Shown here: piece after piece, positions 54,867-63,340 of the stretch
Numbering within the stretch: position 1 is the first letter of the stretch
How the letters are laid out: each line of letters opens with the position of its first letter
NCBI GenBank assembly: GCA_944387755.1
Contig: CALXGC010000059.1
Span: forward strand, 5,322 to 69,321
Direction of reading: 5' to 3'
Source of the DNA: an uncultured Oscillospiraceae bacterium
GTDB taxonomy: Bacteria; Bacillota_A; Clostridia; Oscillospirales; Oscillospiraceae
DNA: 64,000 nucleotides
Notes under the pieces: model-generated
The model's database searches: none
What the model saw: only the letters and a program-made list of their open reading frames with translations
Told to the model about the DNA's origin: nothing
Translations under genes and position numbers: made by a program

Positions 54867-55990
54867 AAAAATCCCTCCCCCCGGCCCAGCAGCTCAGCCG
54901 CGCCGGCGGCGCAGGTCCGGATCTCCGGCATTCCCACACGGCCCAAAATGGTCAGATAGGGGGCCGGAATGCCGCAGCCGCAGGCCTCCCCCGGCTGGAG
55001 CACCCCCAGGTCGTCCGTCACCACGCTGGTGACGGGGGTGGCCCGGTTCAGCGGCGTGATGAGGTTCACCAGCCCCGCCCGCCCCATGGGCAGCGGCTCC
55101 AGGGTGTGCACGTCCCGGATGAGCACCCTGGCATAGATGGGCACGTGGAAGTGGTGGTTCCGGCAGGTGTTGTAGAAGATGGGGTGCTCCACCGCGCCGA
55201 ACAGCTCGTGGATCTCCCCCTCCGGAATGCCCAGCACCCGCTGGACCAGAGCGTAGAGGACCCCCTTGTCCACCTCCTGGGCGGCGTGCTGCTTCCAGCT
55301 CCCCGCCAGCAGGATCTTGGACCCCGGACGCAGCCGGATGGACAGCCCCAGCTCCTCCATGCGCCGCAGGCCGAACCACAGGTAGGAGGGAAAGCCCACA
55401 ATCCGGGTGGGGAAGGGGGATCGGGCCAGCCGCGCCAGGGCCGCCGCCGCTCCGTCCAGGTCCGGGACGTAGCGGCCCTCCTCCATCTTCAGGGCGTAAA
55501 ACCGCCCCAGAGGCGGGGCGAAGAAGGTCAGGCCGAACATGGTCCGGGTGACGCCCGTCCGGTTCGTCCGGTGGGGCTTATAGCCCAGCACCACATAGTG
55601 GGCCGGCACAGGGGAGAGCAGCCCGTGCCTCCACCCCAGCCCCAGCACCATGGGGGTCTCCGCAAACAGCGCCCCCCAGTCAAAGCCCACCTGGCTGAAC
55701 CGCCCGCTGGTCCCGGAGGAGGTGACGCGCATCCCCATCCGCCAGGCGGGCATGGAGAACAGGGCATGGCGCTTGAAAAACAGCGTGGGCAGCATGGGGA
55801 TGGAGGACAGATCCCCCGTCTCCCGCAGCCTCTCCGGCGAAAAGCCCAGCCCCTGGGCGATGGCCCGGTACGCCGGACAGCGGGCCATGTGCCAGGCGCA
55901 GTTGTCCGCCGCCGCCCGGACAAATTTCTCCTCCGTCCCCGGCAGGTCATAGAGCTTCCGGCTCCAAAACAGTCTCTGGCGGCTGAACAT
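54863..55990 (-). CDS. LuxE-like acyl-protein synthetase
   Basis: A 375-residue adenylating enzyme of the LuxE group (ANL-related). Key segment: VTSSGTSGRFSQVGFDW (~89-105, the P-loop-like SSGTSG of adenylating enzymes), FFKRHALFSMP, LGYKPHRTNRTG, GIPEGEIHELFGAVEHPIFY and VTSVVTDDLGVLQPGEACGCG. LuxE activates a fatty acid and hands the acyl group to LuxC. GAGAGGAGG precedes the ATG; the stop overlaps the luxC-like start, indicating a functional pair. Confidence 0.88.
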   Translation of the reverse strand: MFSRQRLFWSRKLYDLPGTEEKFVRAAADNCAWHMARCPAYRAIAQGLGFSPERLRETGDLSSIPMLPTLFFKRHALFSMPAWRMGMRVTSSGTSGRFSQVGFDWGALFAETPMVLGLGWRHGLLSPVPAHYVVLGYKPHRTNRTGVTRTMFGLTFFAPPLGRFYALKMEEGRYVPDLDGAAAALARLARSPFPTRIVGFPSYLWFGLRRMEELGLSIRLRPGSKILLAGSWKQHAAQEVDKGVLYALVQRVLGIPEGEIHELFGAVEHPIFYNTCRNHHFHVPIYARVLIRDVHTLEPLPMGRAGLVNLITPLNRATPVTSVVTDDLGVLQPGEACGCGIPAPYLTILGRVGMPEIRTCAAGAAELLGRGEGFL

Positions 55991-56011
55991 GGGCGGCCTC
56001 CTCTCCCAGCG

Positions 56012-56683
56012 TTATGTCCCGCCGGTGAGGCGGCGGACATAGGCGATGTGCTGTCTCTTCTTCTTCCGGGTGGCGCGGGCGCTGTTCAGCCGCTCCGCCC
56101 ACTGCTCCAGCTGCTCCGGGGTATAGCGGACCGGCCTTTGGTCCAGCTCGGCCTTCAGCCACCGCACCACCTCCCCCCGCCGCAGCACCGCGCAGCCTCC
56201 GCACCGCCTGGGCACGTCCAGGGCGCAGCGCTCCGAGAAGACGGCGCAGGACTGGAAGGCGCCGGCCGGGAGCTTTAAATACCCGGCGGCCGCCTGGATA
56301 TGGCCCGCGTTCTGGCGGACCGGGTTGTAAAAGGGGTACTCCGCCCCGTTGGGGAAGGTCTGCGTCCAGTATAGGTCCGCCGCCCCGCCGGAGATTCGTC
56401 CCCCGTAATTCTTGCTCTCAAAGACAAAAATGCCCCGCTCGTGCAGCAGCAGCACGTCAATCTCCGCGCAGCCGTCCCCCCGCGGGAGGTAGAGATTGTG
56501 AAAGGCGCGGAAGCGGCCGGGAATACTCCGGCTTGTCACCGCGTACTCCAGCAGATACTCTCCAAACTGCCCCTTGTTCCGGTAGTGCAGCAGCTTTCGG
56601 AGGGGCCCCGGCTCTTCTCCCCGGAGCATCTCCAAAAATCCCATGTAAAATTCGCCCGCTTTCTCTCTCTGGGCGGCGGTCAC
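56012..56683 (-). CDS. NERD (nuclease-related) domain protein
   Basis: A 223-residue protein with a NERD domain (~45-165): KGQFGEYLLEYAV, FHNLYLPRGDGCAEIDVLLLHERGIFVFESKNYGG, containing the PD-(D/E)xK-like AEID...FESK catalytic pattern. The C-terminal ~50 residues are basic (SARATRKKKRQHIAYVRR), suggesting nucleic-acid binding. I chose the GTG at 56683, which overlaps the U32 stop (GTGA); an ATG at 56644 (MGFLEML) is a plausible alternative, and neither has a strong ribosome site. It lies 21 bases before luxE-like. Role unknown. Confidence 0.85.
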   Translation of the reverse strand: MTAAQREKAGEFYMGFLEMLRGEEPGPLRKLLHYRNKGQFGEYLLEYAVTSRSIPGRFRAFHNLYLPRGDGCAEIDVLLLHERGIFVFESKNYGGRISGGAADLYWTQTFPNGAEYPFYNPVRQNAGHIQAAAGYLKLPAGAFQSCAVFSERCALDVPRRCGGCAVLRRGEVVRWLKAELDQRPVRYTPEQLEQWAERLNSARATRKKKRQHIAYVRRLTGGT

Positions 56684-58764
56684 TCCACGTCCCGGTAATA
56701 GAGCCCTCTGGTGAACTCCGCCGGCCTGTACCGGCCCTGGCCCTGATAGCGCTCCAGCACCTGGACGCACTGGGCGGGGGACTCGGTGGTGAACATCAGC
56801 CGCGCAAACTTCAGGCCCAGGCGCTGATAGTCCGCCGCCTTGTCCGCCAGGAACAGGGTCTTCCCGTTGAGGATCTCATTCCGGCAGCCCCAGGTCTTGA
56901 TCACCGGGAAGCTCTCGCCCCGCCGGTCCACCAGGCGCTGGCCCTCCGCGCAGGAGTGCCGGCCGGTGTGATTTTGAATGATGCAGTTTTCTGTGAGCAT
57001 CAGGGGGAGCTGTCCGTAGACCACCGCCTCCAGGGGGAGGGCCTTGGACAGGTCCCGGATCTGGGCCAGCTTCAGCTCGAAGGAGGCGGTGGCCCCCTGG
57101 AGCTTCAGCATTTTCAGCTCCTTCAGCGTCAGGCTGTTGTACGCCCCCAGGCCGAAGTCCCCCCAGACGTCAAAGCCCGTCTCTCTGGCATGGCGCACCC
57201 CGTCCAGGGTGCCGGCCAGGGCCTCCCGGACGCCCAGGGCCTTCAGGGTCTCCAGCTGCTTTCGGAGCATGGGCAGCTCCCGGTCCCAGCAGATGCGGGG
57301 CAGCAGGGCGAACACCTCCACCCCCGCCTCCTGGCAGCGGCACACCACGTCCGGGCAGGCCGCCCCCTCGTCGCAGGGCAGGTAGAGCCGCGCCGGCTTC
57401 CGGGCCAGCAGCTCCGGCGTCACCTGCTTGGCGGTGTGCACCGAGACGGTGAGCGCCGGCGGCTCCTTGGGGTTGTCATAGCGCACCCCGGCGTGGAACT
57501 CCCCGCTGCGCCGCTGGGGCGGGGCGGCGCGCTGGGCGGCCAGCTCCTCCAGCACCTGGCGGCGCAGGGCGTTCAGGGCGGACAGGGGGAGGGAGAGCCC
57601 CTCCTCCACCCAGATGGTGGACTTGGCGCAATAGAAGGGGGTGCCCCCCATGCGGACAAGCTGCCCCTCCACCCGCTGGCGGGTGAGAGGGACGTTCACC
57701 GCCGCCTCGGGGACCGGGCCCTCCGCCCGGGCCACCCGGCCCTGGTTGTCCTCCACGGCCACCTGGGCGGCGGCGCCGGCGCGGATGCGGGCGTACATAT
57801 GCACGGGGGTCTTCCGCCCCCCGCCGCTCTCATAGGTGGCCCGCGCCTGGGCGAACAGCTCCTCCGGCGTGTCCTCCTCCTGGCGGGTGCCGAACATCTC
57901 CGGCCCCTTCCGGTCCAGGTAGTACCCCTGGGTAAAGCCCTGGCGGGAGAAGGCCGCCTCCAGCTGGGCGGCCTCCGCCTGGGTGGGGGGGCGCTTCTCC
58001 CGCAGCAGGCGGGCGTAAATGCCGGTGACGACGGCCACATACTCCGGCCGCTTCATCCGGCCCTCGATTTTCAGGCAGGCCACGCCCATCTCCTCCAGCT
58101 CCCGGAGCTGTCCGGCCAGACACAGGTCCTTCAGGGACAGGGGATAGCCGTCCGCCTTCCGGTCCCACCCGTACTTCAGCCGGCAGGGCTGGGCGCACAG
58201 GCCCCGGTTGCCGCTGCGCCCCCCAATCATGGAGGACAGATAGCACTGCCCGGAGTAGCACATGCACAGGGCCCCGTGGACGAAGGCCTCGATTTCCAGG
58301 GGGGCGTGCTGGCAGATGTACGCCATCTGGTCCCGGCTCAGCTCCCGTGCCAGCACCACCCGCGTCATGCCCAGGTCGGCGCACATCTTCACCCCGTCCA
58401 GGGAGTGCACCGTCATCTGGGTGGAGCCGTGGATGGGCAGGTCGGGGAAGGTCTGCCGGAGCATCCGCACCGCCCCCAGGTCCTGGACGATCACCCCGTC
58501 GGCCCCGGAGGCGTTGATCTCCGCCGCCGTCTGGGCGGCCAGGGGCAGCTCCCGGTCGGTGAGCAGCGTATTCAGTGTGACATATACCTTGACGTCCCGG
58601 AGATGGCAGTAGGCCACCGCCTGGGCGGCCTCCTCCGGGGTGAAATTTTTCGCGCCGCGGCGGGCGTTAAAGCCGCTCCAGCCCAGATAGACGGCGTCCG
58701 CGCCGTTCTGCACGGCGGCGCAGACCGACTCCATGGAGCCGGCGGGAGCAAGCAGCTCCATCAT
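56680..58764 (-). CDS. Peptidase U32 family protein
   Basis: A 694-residue U32 protein, collagenase-like by name but with members acting in RNA hydroxylation and ubiquinone synthesis (RlhA, UbiU/V). It has the N-terminal barrel (MMELLAPAGSMESVCAAVQNGADAVYLG, GSTQMTVHSLDG), the U32 signature (EIEAFVHGALCMCYSGQCYLSS, then GRSGNRGLCAQPCRLKYGW) with four conserved cysteines likely binding an iron-sulfur cluster, and a long C-terminal domain with more cysteines (CDEGAACPDVVCRC, CRNEIL). AGAGGAGG precedes the first of two ATGs. It lies after zapA, a neighbourhood common in Firmicutes. Confidence 0.92.
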   Translation of the reverse strand: MMELLAPAGSMESVCAAVQNGADAVYLGWSGFNARRGAKNFTPEEAAQAVAYCHLRDVKVYVTLNTLLTDRELPLAAQTAAEINASGADGVIVQDLGAVRMLRQTFPDLPIHGSTQMTVHSLDGVKMCADLGMTRVVLARELSRDQMAYICQHAPLEIEAFVHGALCMCYSGQCYLSSMIGGRSGNRGLCAQPCRLKYGWDRKADGYPLSLKDLCLAGQLRELEEMGVACLKIEGRMKRPEYVAVVTGIYARLLREKRPPTQAEAAQLEAAFSRQGFTQGYYLDRKGPEMFGTRQEEDTPEELFAQARATYESGGGRKTPVHMYARIRAGAAAQVAVEDNQGRVARAEGPVPEAAVNVPLTRQRVEGQLVRMGGTPFYCAKSTIWVEEGLSLPLSALNALRRQVLEELAAQRAAPPQRRSGEFHAGVRYDNPKEPPALTVSVHTAKQVTPELLARKPARLYLPCDEGAACPDVVCRCQEAGVEVFALLPRICWDRELPMLRKQLETLKALGVREALAGTLDGVRHARETGFDVWGDFGLGAYNSLTLKELKMLKLQGATASFELKLAQIRDLSKALPLEAVVYGQLPLMLTENCIIQNHTGRHSCAEGQRLVDRRGESFPVIKTWGCRNEILNGKTLFLADKAADYQRLGLKFARLMFTTESPAQCVQVLERYQGQGRYRPAEFTRGLYYRDVE

Positions 58765-58793
58765 GCTGACGTATTCCTCCTCTTATGTGGGAT

Positions 58794-58823
58794 GTTCCCG
58801 CCCTCCGCGGAGGGGGCGGGAAC
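58794..58823 (-). other. Intercistronic hairpin between zapA and the U32 gene
   Basis: GTTCCCGCC and GGCGGGAAC pair around a GC-rich centre, without a T-run. It may act as an attenuator or mRNA stabiliser within the minus-strand operon. Confidence 0.4.
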
Positions 58824-58833
58824 ACCGGCTGTC

Positions 58834-59148
58834 TCATTTGCGGTTCTGAAGCCTGAAAATCTCCCGCCTGGCCTCGGACAGCTCCATCTTCAGCCGGGCG
58901 TTTTCGTCCAGGCCCTCCTTCATCTGGCGGCGCAGGGCGTCGCCGGCCTCCTGCTCCTTGAGGAGCTGGTCGGTGAGATTCATGGCCGTCAGAATGGCGG
59001 CGTCCGACCGGCCCAGGTGGGTGCCGGCCATGACCTCCCGCACCTGGCGGTCCAGCAGGGCGGCGCAGCGCTTGACGTACTCCTCCCCTTCCTCCGCCAC
59101 AATGGTGTACTCCTGACCCGCGATAGAGACGGTAATTTTGTTCCTCAT
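58834..59148 (-). CDS. zapA: Cell division protein ZapA
   Basis: A 104-residue FtsZ-associated protein. The N-terminal beta-alpha head (NKITVSIAGQEYTIVAEEGEEYVKRCAALLDRQVREVM, with the I-x-I-x-G-x-E/x-Y-T pattern) and the C-terminal coiled coil (DQLLKEQEAGDALRRQMKEGLDENARLK) are diagnostic. It cross-links FtsZ filaments at the division ring. A TATAAT -10 is visible on the minus strand (59220-59225); a -35 is not clear. It heads the long minus-strand gene run. Confidence 0.93.
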   Translation of the reverse strand: MRNKITVSIAGQEYTIVAEEGEEYVKRCAALLDRQVREVMAGTHLGRSDAAILTAMNLTDQLLKEQEAGDALRRQMKEGLDENARLKMELSEARREIFRLQNRK

Positions 59149-59219
59149 TGGGCTCTCCCCCTCGACAACATCCGGCTCTCGCCGGCTGAAATATTTTACA
59201 GTTTTGCTCTATTGGGGCC

Positions 59220-59225
59220 ATTATA
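59220..59225 (-). promoter_or_regulatory. zapA -10 element
   Basis: TATAAT (minus strand) ~72 bases upstream of zapA in an AT-rich gap; the -35 hexamer is weak. Confidence 0.5.
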
Positions 59226-59342
59226 GCATATTTACCCCCGTTTGAGAAATGAAATTACCATGAATTTTTCCCGCCGGAGGCGGTTTTTTTCTCTCTTTCC
59301 GGGTTCCGCTCCGGCCCGGTCCCCGAAAGGGAAAACGGGCGG

Positions 59343-59390
59343 TGAAAAAACGCGGGTCCGGAGCCCTCCGGCCCCGGACCCGCGCCCTCT
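59343..59390 (-). terminator. Terminator of csoR
   Basis: Minus strand GCGGGTCCGGGGCCGG..CCGGACCCGC is followed by GTTTTTTC, just past the csoR stop. Confidence 0.85.
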
Positions 59391-59396
59391 TCGCGT

Positions 59397-59672
59397 CTAT
59401 CCCATATTGGAGAAGCGCTCCACCGCCTTGGCGAAGCGGCGGATGGTCTCCTCCGCGTCGCCGTGCTCGATGCCGTCCCGGACGCAGTGCTGAAGGTGGC
59501 CCTCCAGCACCACCTGGCCCGCCCGGTGGAGGGCGGATTTGGCGGCGTTGATCTGGGAGAGCACGTCCTCGCAGGGCACGTCCTCGTCAATCATCCGGTC
59601 GATGGCCTGGACCTGTCCGATAATTTTCCGCAGGCGGCGGTGCAGATTGTCCGCGTCCATGCACTGTCTCAT
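59397..59672 (-). CDS. csoR: CsoR/RcnR-family metal-sensing repressor
   Basis: A 91-residue all-helical regulator. HRRLRKIIGQVQAIDRMIDED (start) and the metal-ligand pattern Cys34 (DVPCEDVL), His59 and Cys63 (EGHLQHCV) match the CsoR fingerprint for Cu(I) sensing, with related families sensing Ni, persulfide or formaldehyde. GGAGG lies 13 bases before the ATG. It is divergent from spoIIE and no copper transporter is adjacent, so the regulated metal genes lie elsewhere. Confidence 0.9.
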   Translation of the reverse strand: MRQCMDADNLHRRLRKIIGQVQAIDRMIDEDVPCEDVLSQINAAKSALHRAGQVVLEGHLQHCVRDGIEHGDAEETIRRFAKAVERFSNMG

Positions 59673-59709
59673 AAAAAGCTTCCGCCTCCTCTGGCGCTGT
59701 GCTGCCGGT

Positions 59710-59738
59710 ATCCTATCACAAAACGGCCCGCTTGTCAA
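59710..59738 (-). promoter_or_regulatory. csoR promoter
   Basis: On the minus strand TTGACA (59733-59738), 17 bases, TAGGAT (59710-59715). The -35 is perfect. Confidence 0.75.
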
Positions 59739-59812
59739 AATCGCCCCCCTCCTCCCCCAAAGGGACAGGTTTCCACAGCCCGTTCCGACCCTATTTTCCC
59801 AGGTATTGGGAA

Positions 59813-59818
59813 TATAAT
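59813..59818 (+). promoter_or_regulatory. spoIIE -10 element
   Basis: TATAAT 55 bases upstream of the spoIIE start; GTTCCGACCCT lies ~20 bases earlier. No consensus -35 at 17 bases, as is usual for Spo0A-activated promoters. Confidence 0.5.
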
Positions 59819-59873
59819 GGCTCTCACACCGGGCGGTCCCGCTGGACAGGCCCATACGAAGGAGGAACGGATT

Positions 59874-62210
59874 ATGGAGACGATCCGGAGTAAGCTGGAC
59901 AAGCTGCGGAAGCGGTCGGCACGGGGGGAGACGGTCAGCCTGGACGCCTCCGCCCTGCTCCGCCTGGCCGACGGAGGCATCCACTTTCTGCTGGCGGCGG
60001 TGCTGTCCGGCGCGGTGATTTTCGGCGGTTACGCCCCCTTCGGGGTGGCGGTGGTGGGGGCGTCGGGCTCCGGGGTGTGCGCGGCGGCGGCGCTGGCCGG
60101 GGCCTGTCTGGGGTATCTGACCCTGCTGGGCTTCACCCACGCCCTGCGGTATGTCTCCGCCTGTATGCTCACCTTTGCGGTGAGCTTCGCCTTCTATGAC
60201 GTGAAGCTGCTGCGCACCCCCTGGGCCATGCCCCTGACGGCCGGCCTGCTCAACGGGTGCACCGGCTTTATCTATCTGTCCGAGGCGGGGTGGCGGGCGG
60301 CGGACGTCATCTGTTTTCTGCTGGAGTGCTTTCTCACCGCGGCGGCAAGCTGGTGCTACCGGCAGCTTCTCCTCCCCCTGCGCACCGGCCGGGGGGAGAA
60401 CCTGCTCACCACCCAGGGGCGGGTGAGTCTGGCGGTGCTGCTGTGCTCCCTGCTGGCGTCGCTGTCCTCCCTGTACCTGTTCCGGGACGTCTCTCTGGGG
60501 CGCTCTCTGGGGGTGACGGCGGTGCTGGCCGCCGCCTGGCAGGGCGGGTGCTCCGCCGGAGCGGTGCTGGGGGTGTCCGCCGGCCTGGCCATGGATCTGG
60601 CCTCCGGCGGGGTCCCCCTGTACGCCATGGCCTGCGGCCTGTCCGGCCTGGCCGCCGGAGCCCTCCGGGAGAAGCGCCGGCTGCGCTGCGCCCTGGCCTA
60701 TGTGCTGGCTAACGCTGGGGCCGTGCTGTGGACCTGGGACAAGGGCCTGCCCCTGTCCATTCTCTATGAGGTATTTTTGGGCTCGGCGGCCTTTCTGCTC
60801 CTCCCGGAGCGCCCCCTGCGGCGGCTGGGGGTGTGGCTGGTCCCGGAGACCCCCGCGCCGCCGGACCGGCGGGCCCTGCTCCGGGTGCAGCGGCGGCTGG
60901 AGGACAGCGCCCAGGCCTTCCGCACCCTGTATGAGACCATGCGCGCCGCCTTCCGGCCGCCCCGCAACGACAACGACGTGGCCGCCGTCTTCGACCGGGC
61001 CGCCTGTCAGGTGTGCCGCGCCTGCGCCCTGCGCGCCAACTGCTGGGAGCGGGACTATGTGTCCACCTTCGACGCCCTGAACAACGCCGCCCAGGCTATG
61101 CTGGACCGGGGCAGGGGCCTTCCGGGGGATTTTCCGGCCCATTTCACCAGCCGCTGCCTGCATTTTCCCGATTTCCTCGCCGCGGTCAACCGGGAGCTCA
61201 CCGCCCTGCTCTACCGGAGGCAGTTCAACAGCCGCATTCAGACCAGCCGGCAGGCGGTGTGCCGCCAGTACGGGGAGCTGGCCTCTCTGCTGCGCACGGC
61301 GGCGGAGGAGCTGTCCCAGGAGCTGGCCCCCGACCTGGCCGCCACCAGAGTGCTGCGGGAGCACCTGGCCGGCCTGGGGGAGACCCTCCAGGGGGAGGTC
61401 TGCCGGGACGGGCGGGGCCTGCTCCGGGTGGAGCTGTCCGGACCGGGCTGCGGCCGCCTGGCCGCGCCGGCCCAGGCGTTCTCCCATCTGCTGGGCGTCC
61501 CCCTGCGCACCGAGCTCCAGGAGCGGGAGCGCCTGTCCCTCATCCAGCAGGAGCCCCTTATGGCGGTGGTGGGCGCCGCCGCCCGGCGGCGGGATGGGGA
61601 GACGGTCAGCGGCGACGCCGGCACCTACTTCAAGCGCCCCGACGGCGTTTTGTACGTCCTGCTGTGCGACGGCATGGGCTCCGGCCTCCAGGCCAGCCGG
61701 GAGAGCGCCCTGGCCCTGCGGCTGCTGGAACAGTTTTTACAGGCCGGCGTGGACACGGAACAGGCCCTGACCATCCTCAACTCCGCCCTGGCCCTCCGGG
61801 GCGAGGAGGCGGGGGGCTTTACCACCATAGACCTTCTGCAGGTGGACCTGTTCTCCGGAGACGGGGCGGTATTCAAGCTGGGGGCGGCCCCCACCTATGT
61901 CAAAAAGGGGAGCGTCTTACAGCGCATCGCCGGGGCCTCCCTCCCCGCCGGCCTGGCCGCGGAGGAAAAGGCCACGCCGGACCGCTTCCCCCTCCACCTG
62001 TCCCCCGGAGACTGCGTGGTGATGGTAAGCGACGGCGTCACCGGAACCGGGGAGGACGCCTGGCTCCGGGAACGCCTGGCCGGCTTCTCCGGGGACAGCC
62101 CCAAGGAGCTGGCCGCCCAGCTCATCGCCCACAGCCCCCAGGGCGCCACCGACGACCGCACCGCCCTGGCGGTGTGCATCGCCCGGCGGACCGCTCCGGA
62201 CGCCCCGTAG
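59874..62210 (+). CDS. spoIIE: Stage II sporulation protein E (SpoIIE phosphatase)
   Basis: A 778-residue sporulation protein that dephosphorylates SpoIIAA to activate sigma-F and helps build the polar septum. The N-terminal ~300 residues contain about ten hydrophobic segments (LLAAVLSGAVIFGG, LTLLGFTHALRY, AVLGVSAGLAMDLASG). A central regulatory region with CQVCRACALRANCWERD (conserved SpoIIE cysteines) follows. The C-terminal PP2C domain (from ~570) has VSGDAGTYF, LLCDGMGSGLQASRESALAL, LQVDLFSGDG and VMVSDGVTG, with the metal aspartates. GGAGG precedes the ATG at 59874. Presence implies endospore formation. Confidence 0.94.
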   Translation: METIRSKLDKLRKRSARGETVSLDASALLRLADGGIHFLLAAVLSGAVIFGGYAPFGVAVVGASGSGVCAAAALAGACLGYLTLLGFTHALRYVSACMLTFAVSFAFYDVKLLRTPWAMPLTAGLLNGCTGFIYLSEAGWRAADVICFLLECFLTAAASWCYRQLLLPLRTGRGENLLTTQGRVSLAVLLCSLLASLSSLYLFRDVSLGRSLGVTAVLAAAWQGGCSAGAVLGVSAGLAMDLASGGVPLYAMACGLSGLAAGALREKRRLRCALAYVLANAGAVLWTWDKGLPLSILYEVFLGSAAFLLLPERPLRRLGVWLVPETPAPPDRRALLRVQRRLEDSAQAFRTLYETMRAAFRPPRNDNDVAAVFDRAACQVCRACALRANCWERDYVSTFDALNNAAQAMLDRGRGLPGDFPAHFTSRCLHFPDFLAAVNRELTALLYRRQFNSRIQTSRQAVCRQYGELASLLRTAAEELSQELAPDLAATRVLREHLAGLGETLQGEVCRDGRGLLRVELSGPGCGRLAAPAQAFSHLLGVPLRTELQERERLSLIQQEPLMAVVGAAARRRDGETVSGDAGTYFKRPDGVLYVLLCDGMGSGLQASRESALALRLLEQFLQAGVDTEQALTILNSALALRGEEAGGFTTIDLLQVDLFSGDGAVFKLGAAPTYVKKGSVLQRIAGASLPAGLAAEEKATPDRFPLHLSPGDCVVMVSDGVTGTGEDAWLRERLAGFSGDSPKELAAQLIAHSPQGATDDRTALAVCIARRTAPDAP

Positions 62211-62248
62211 CGCGCCCTTCCGCCCCGCTTTCCCGCCGTCTCCCCAAA

Positions 62249-62285
62249 AGCACAGGGGGGGCGGGTCCGGGACCCGCCCCCCCTG
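62249..62285. terminator. Bidirectional terminator between spoIIE and the Crp gene
   Basis: AGGGGGGGCGGGTCC and GGACCCGCCCCCCCT form a ~14-base stem followed by GCTTCTATTT, between convergent stop codons. Confidence 0.8.
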
Positions 62286-62292
62286 CTTCTAT

Positions 62293-62904
62293 TTAATCTG
62301 GGGATGTCTCATGTTTGCCCTTGTCTTTGTTGTACAACCGGCTTAATGTTATATGGGTCATGTTCAGAAACGCGGCGACATGGGTGTGCTTTACTTTGTC
62401 AATCACACCGGGGTAATTCTCCAAAAACCAGCGGTACCGCTGCTCCGCGTCCAGGGTATACCGCATGATTTTCAGCTCCCAGTGCATCCGGGCGGACTCC
62501 AGAGTAAATTTCTGGTGCAAGTCTGTCAGCTCCGGATAATCCCGCTGGAGGGCCTGGAATCTGCTGAGAGACAGAGCAATCACGGTGCTATCCGTCAGCG
62601 CCTCCACGGTAATGGGGGCCGTCTCGCCCAGCTCTGAACTCGCCATGAGGGGCTGTCCGCTCTGGTATACAATGCAGTCCGTGACATCTTTTGCCCCGTC
62701 TTCCCCACCATATACGCCCCGGAAAATGCCCTTGACTAAAAAAAAGATACAGTCCTGTGTATCGCCGCTCTTAATCAGCTGTTTTCGTTTGGCGATGGAC
62801 CTAATGTTGCACAGGGGCGCCAGCGCCTGAATCAATCGTTCGTTCTTGATTTGCAGAACCTCCCGCAAAAATTTCTCCTTGTCCACGCCTATTATCTTGT
62901 TCAC
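62293..62904 (-). CDS. Crp/Fnr-family transcriptional regulator
   Basis: A 203-residue cAMP-receptor-like regulator: an effector domain with LIKSGDTQDCIFFLVKGIFRGVYGG (~40-65) and a C-terminal winged helix with HVAAFLNMTHITLSRLYNKDKG. No FNR-type iron-sulfur cysteine cluster is seen (only scattered Cys). The GTG start at 62904 follows AGGGGGA; a TATAAT lies upstream (minus strand 62938-62943). The gene is clearly lower in GC than its neighbours, and it lies next to the poly-A junction, so it may be of foreign origin or at a contig end. Confidence 0.88.
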   Translation of the reverse strand: MNKIIGVDKEKFLREVLQIKNERLIQALAPLCNIRSIAKRKQLIKSGDTQDCIFFLVKGIFRGVYGGEDGAKDVTDCIVYQSGQPLMASSELGETAPITVEALTDSTVIALSLSRFQALQRDYPELTDLHQKFTLESARMHWELKIMRYTLDAEQRYRWFLENYPGVIDKVKHTHVAAFLNMTHITLSRLYNKDKGKHETSPD

Positions 62905-62997
62905 GCATATTCCCCCTAAAAAAATAAATTTAGATTTATTATACATGAATTTCCACCCGTTTTGTTATCCTAAATCAACAAAATTTCCTCCCCCACT

Positions 62998-63139
<142 letters not shown>

Positions 63140-63287
63140 AAATATAATATTATTATGTTACTTTTATTAATATGTAAAAATTTATTCAATGTATTTTATT
63201 CTAATAATAAGAATAACAAAAATTAATTAAACTTTAAAGGTTTAAAGTAACAAGCTTTAAGAAAAAATAAAAAACACTCAAAAACTA

Positions 63288-63316
63288 TTGACGAAATATT
63301 TAACTTATAGTAAAAT
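63288..63316 (+). promoter_or_regulatory. Promoter of the AT-rich coiled-coil gene
   Basis: TTGACG (63288-63293), 17 bases, TAAAAT (63311-63316); a TATAGT overlaps. GAGGTGA precedes the ATG. Confidence 0.7.
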
Positions 63317-63340
63317 AATCGAAAGCGAGGTGATAAATAT

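Noticed and set aside
53604..55990. A bioluminescence operon
   Set aside because: LuxC- and LuxE-like proteins are present, but no LuxA/LuxB luciferase or LuxD is in the window.
59732..59739. Spo0A box (TTGTCAAA) upstream of spoIIE
   Set aside because: It is better explained as the reverse -35 (TTGACA) of csoR with a 17-base spacer to TAGGAT; as a Spo0A box it has a mismatch and is ~75 bases from the -10.
1..62990. tRNA, rRNA or riboswitch genes
   Set aside because: I saw no tRNA cloverleaf with a conserved GTTCRA arm, no rRNA core sequences and no recognisable riboswitch leader in the intergenic regions read by eye; a covariance-model scan would be needed to exclude small RNAs.
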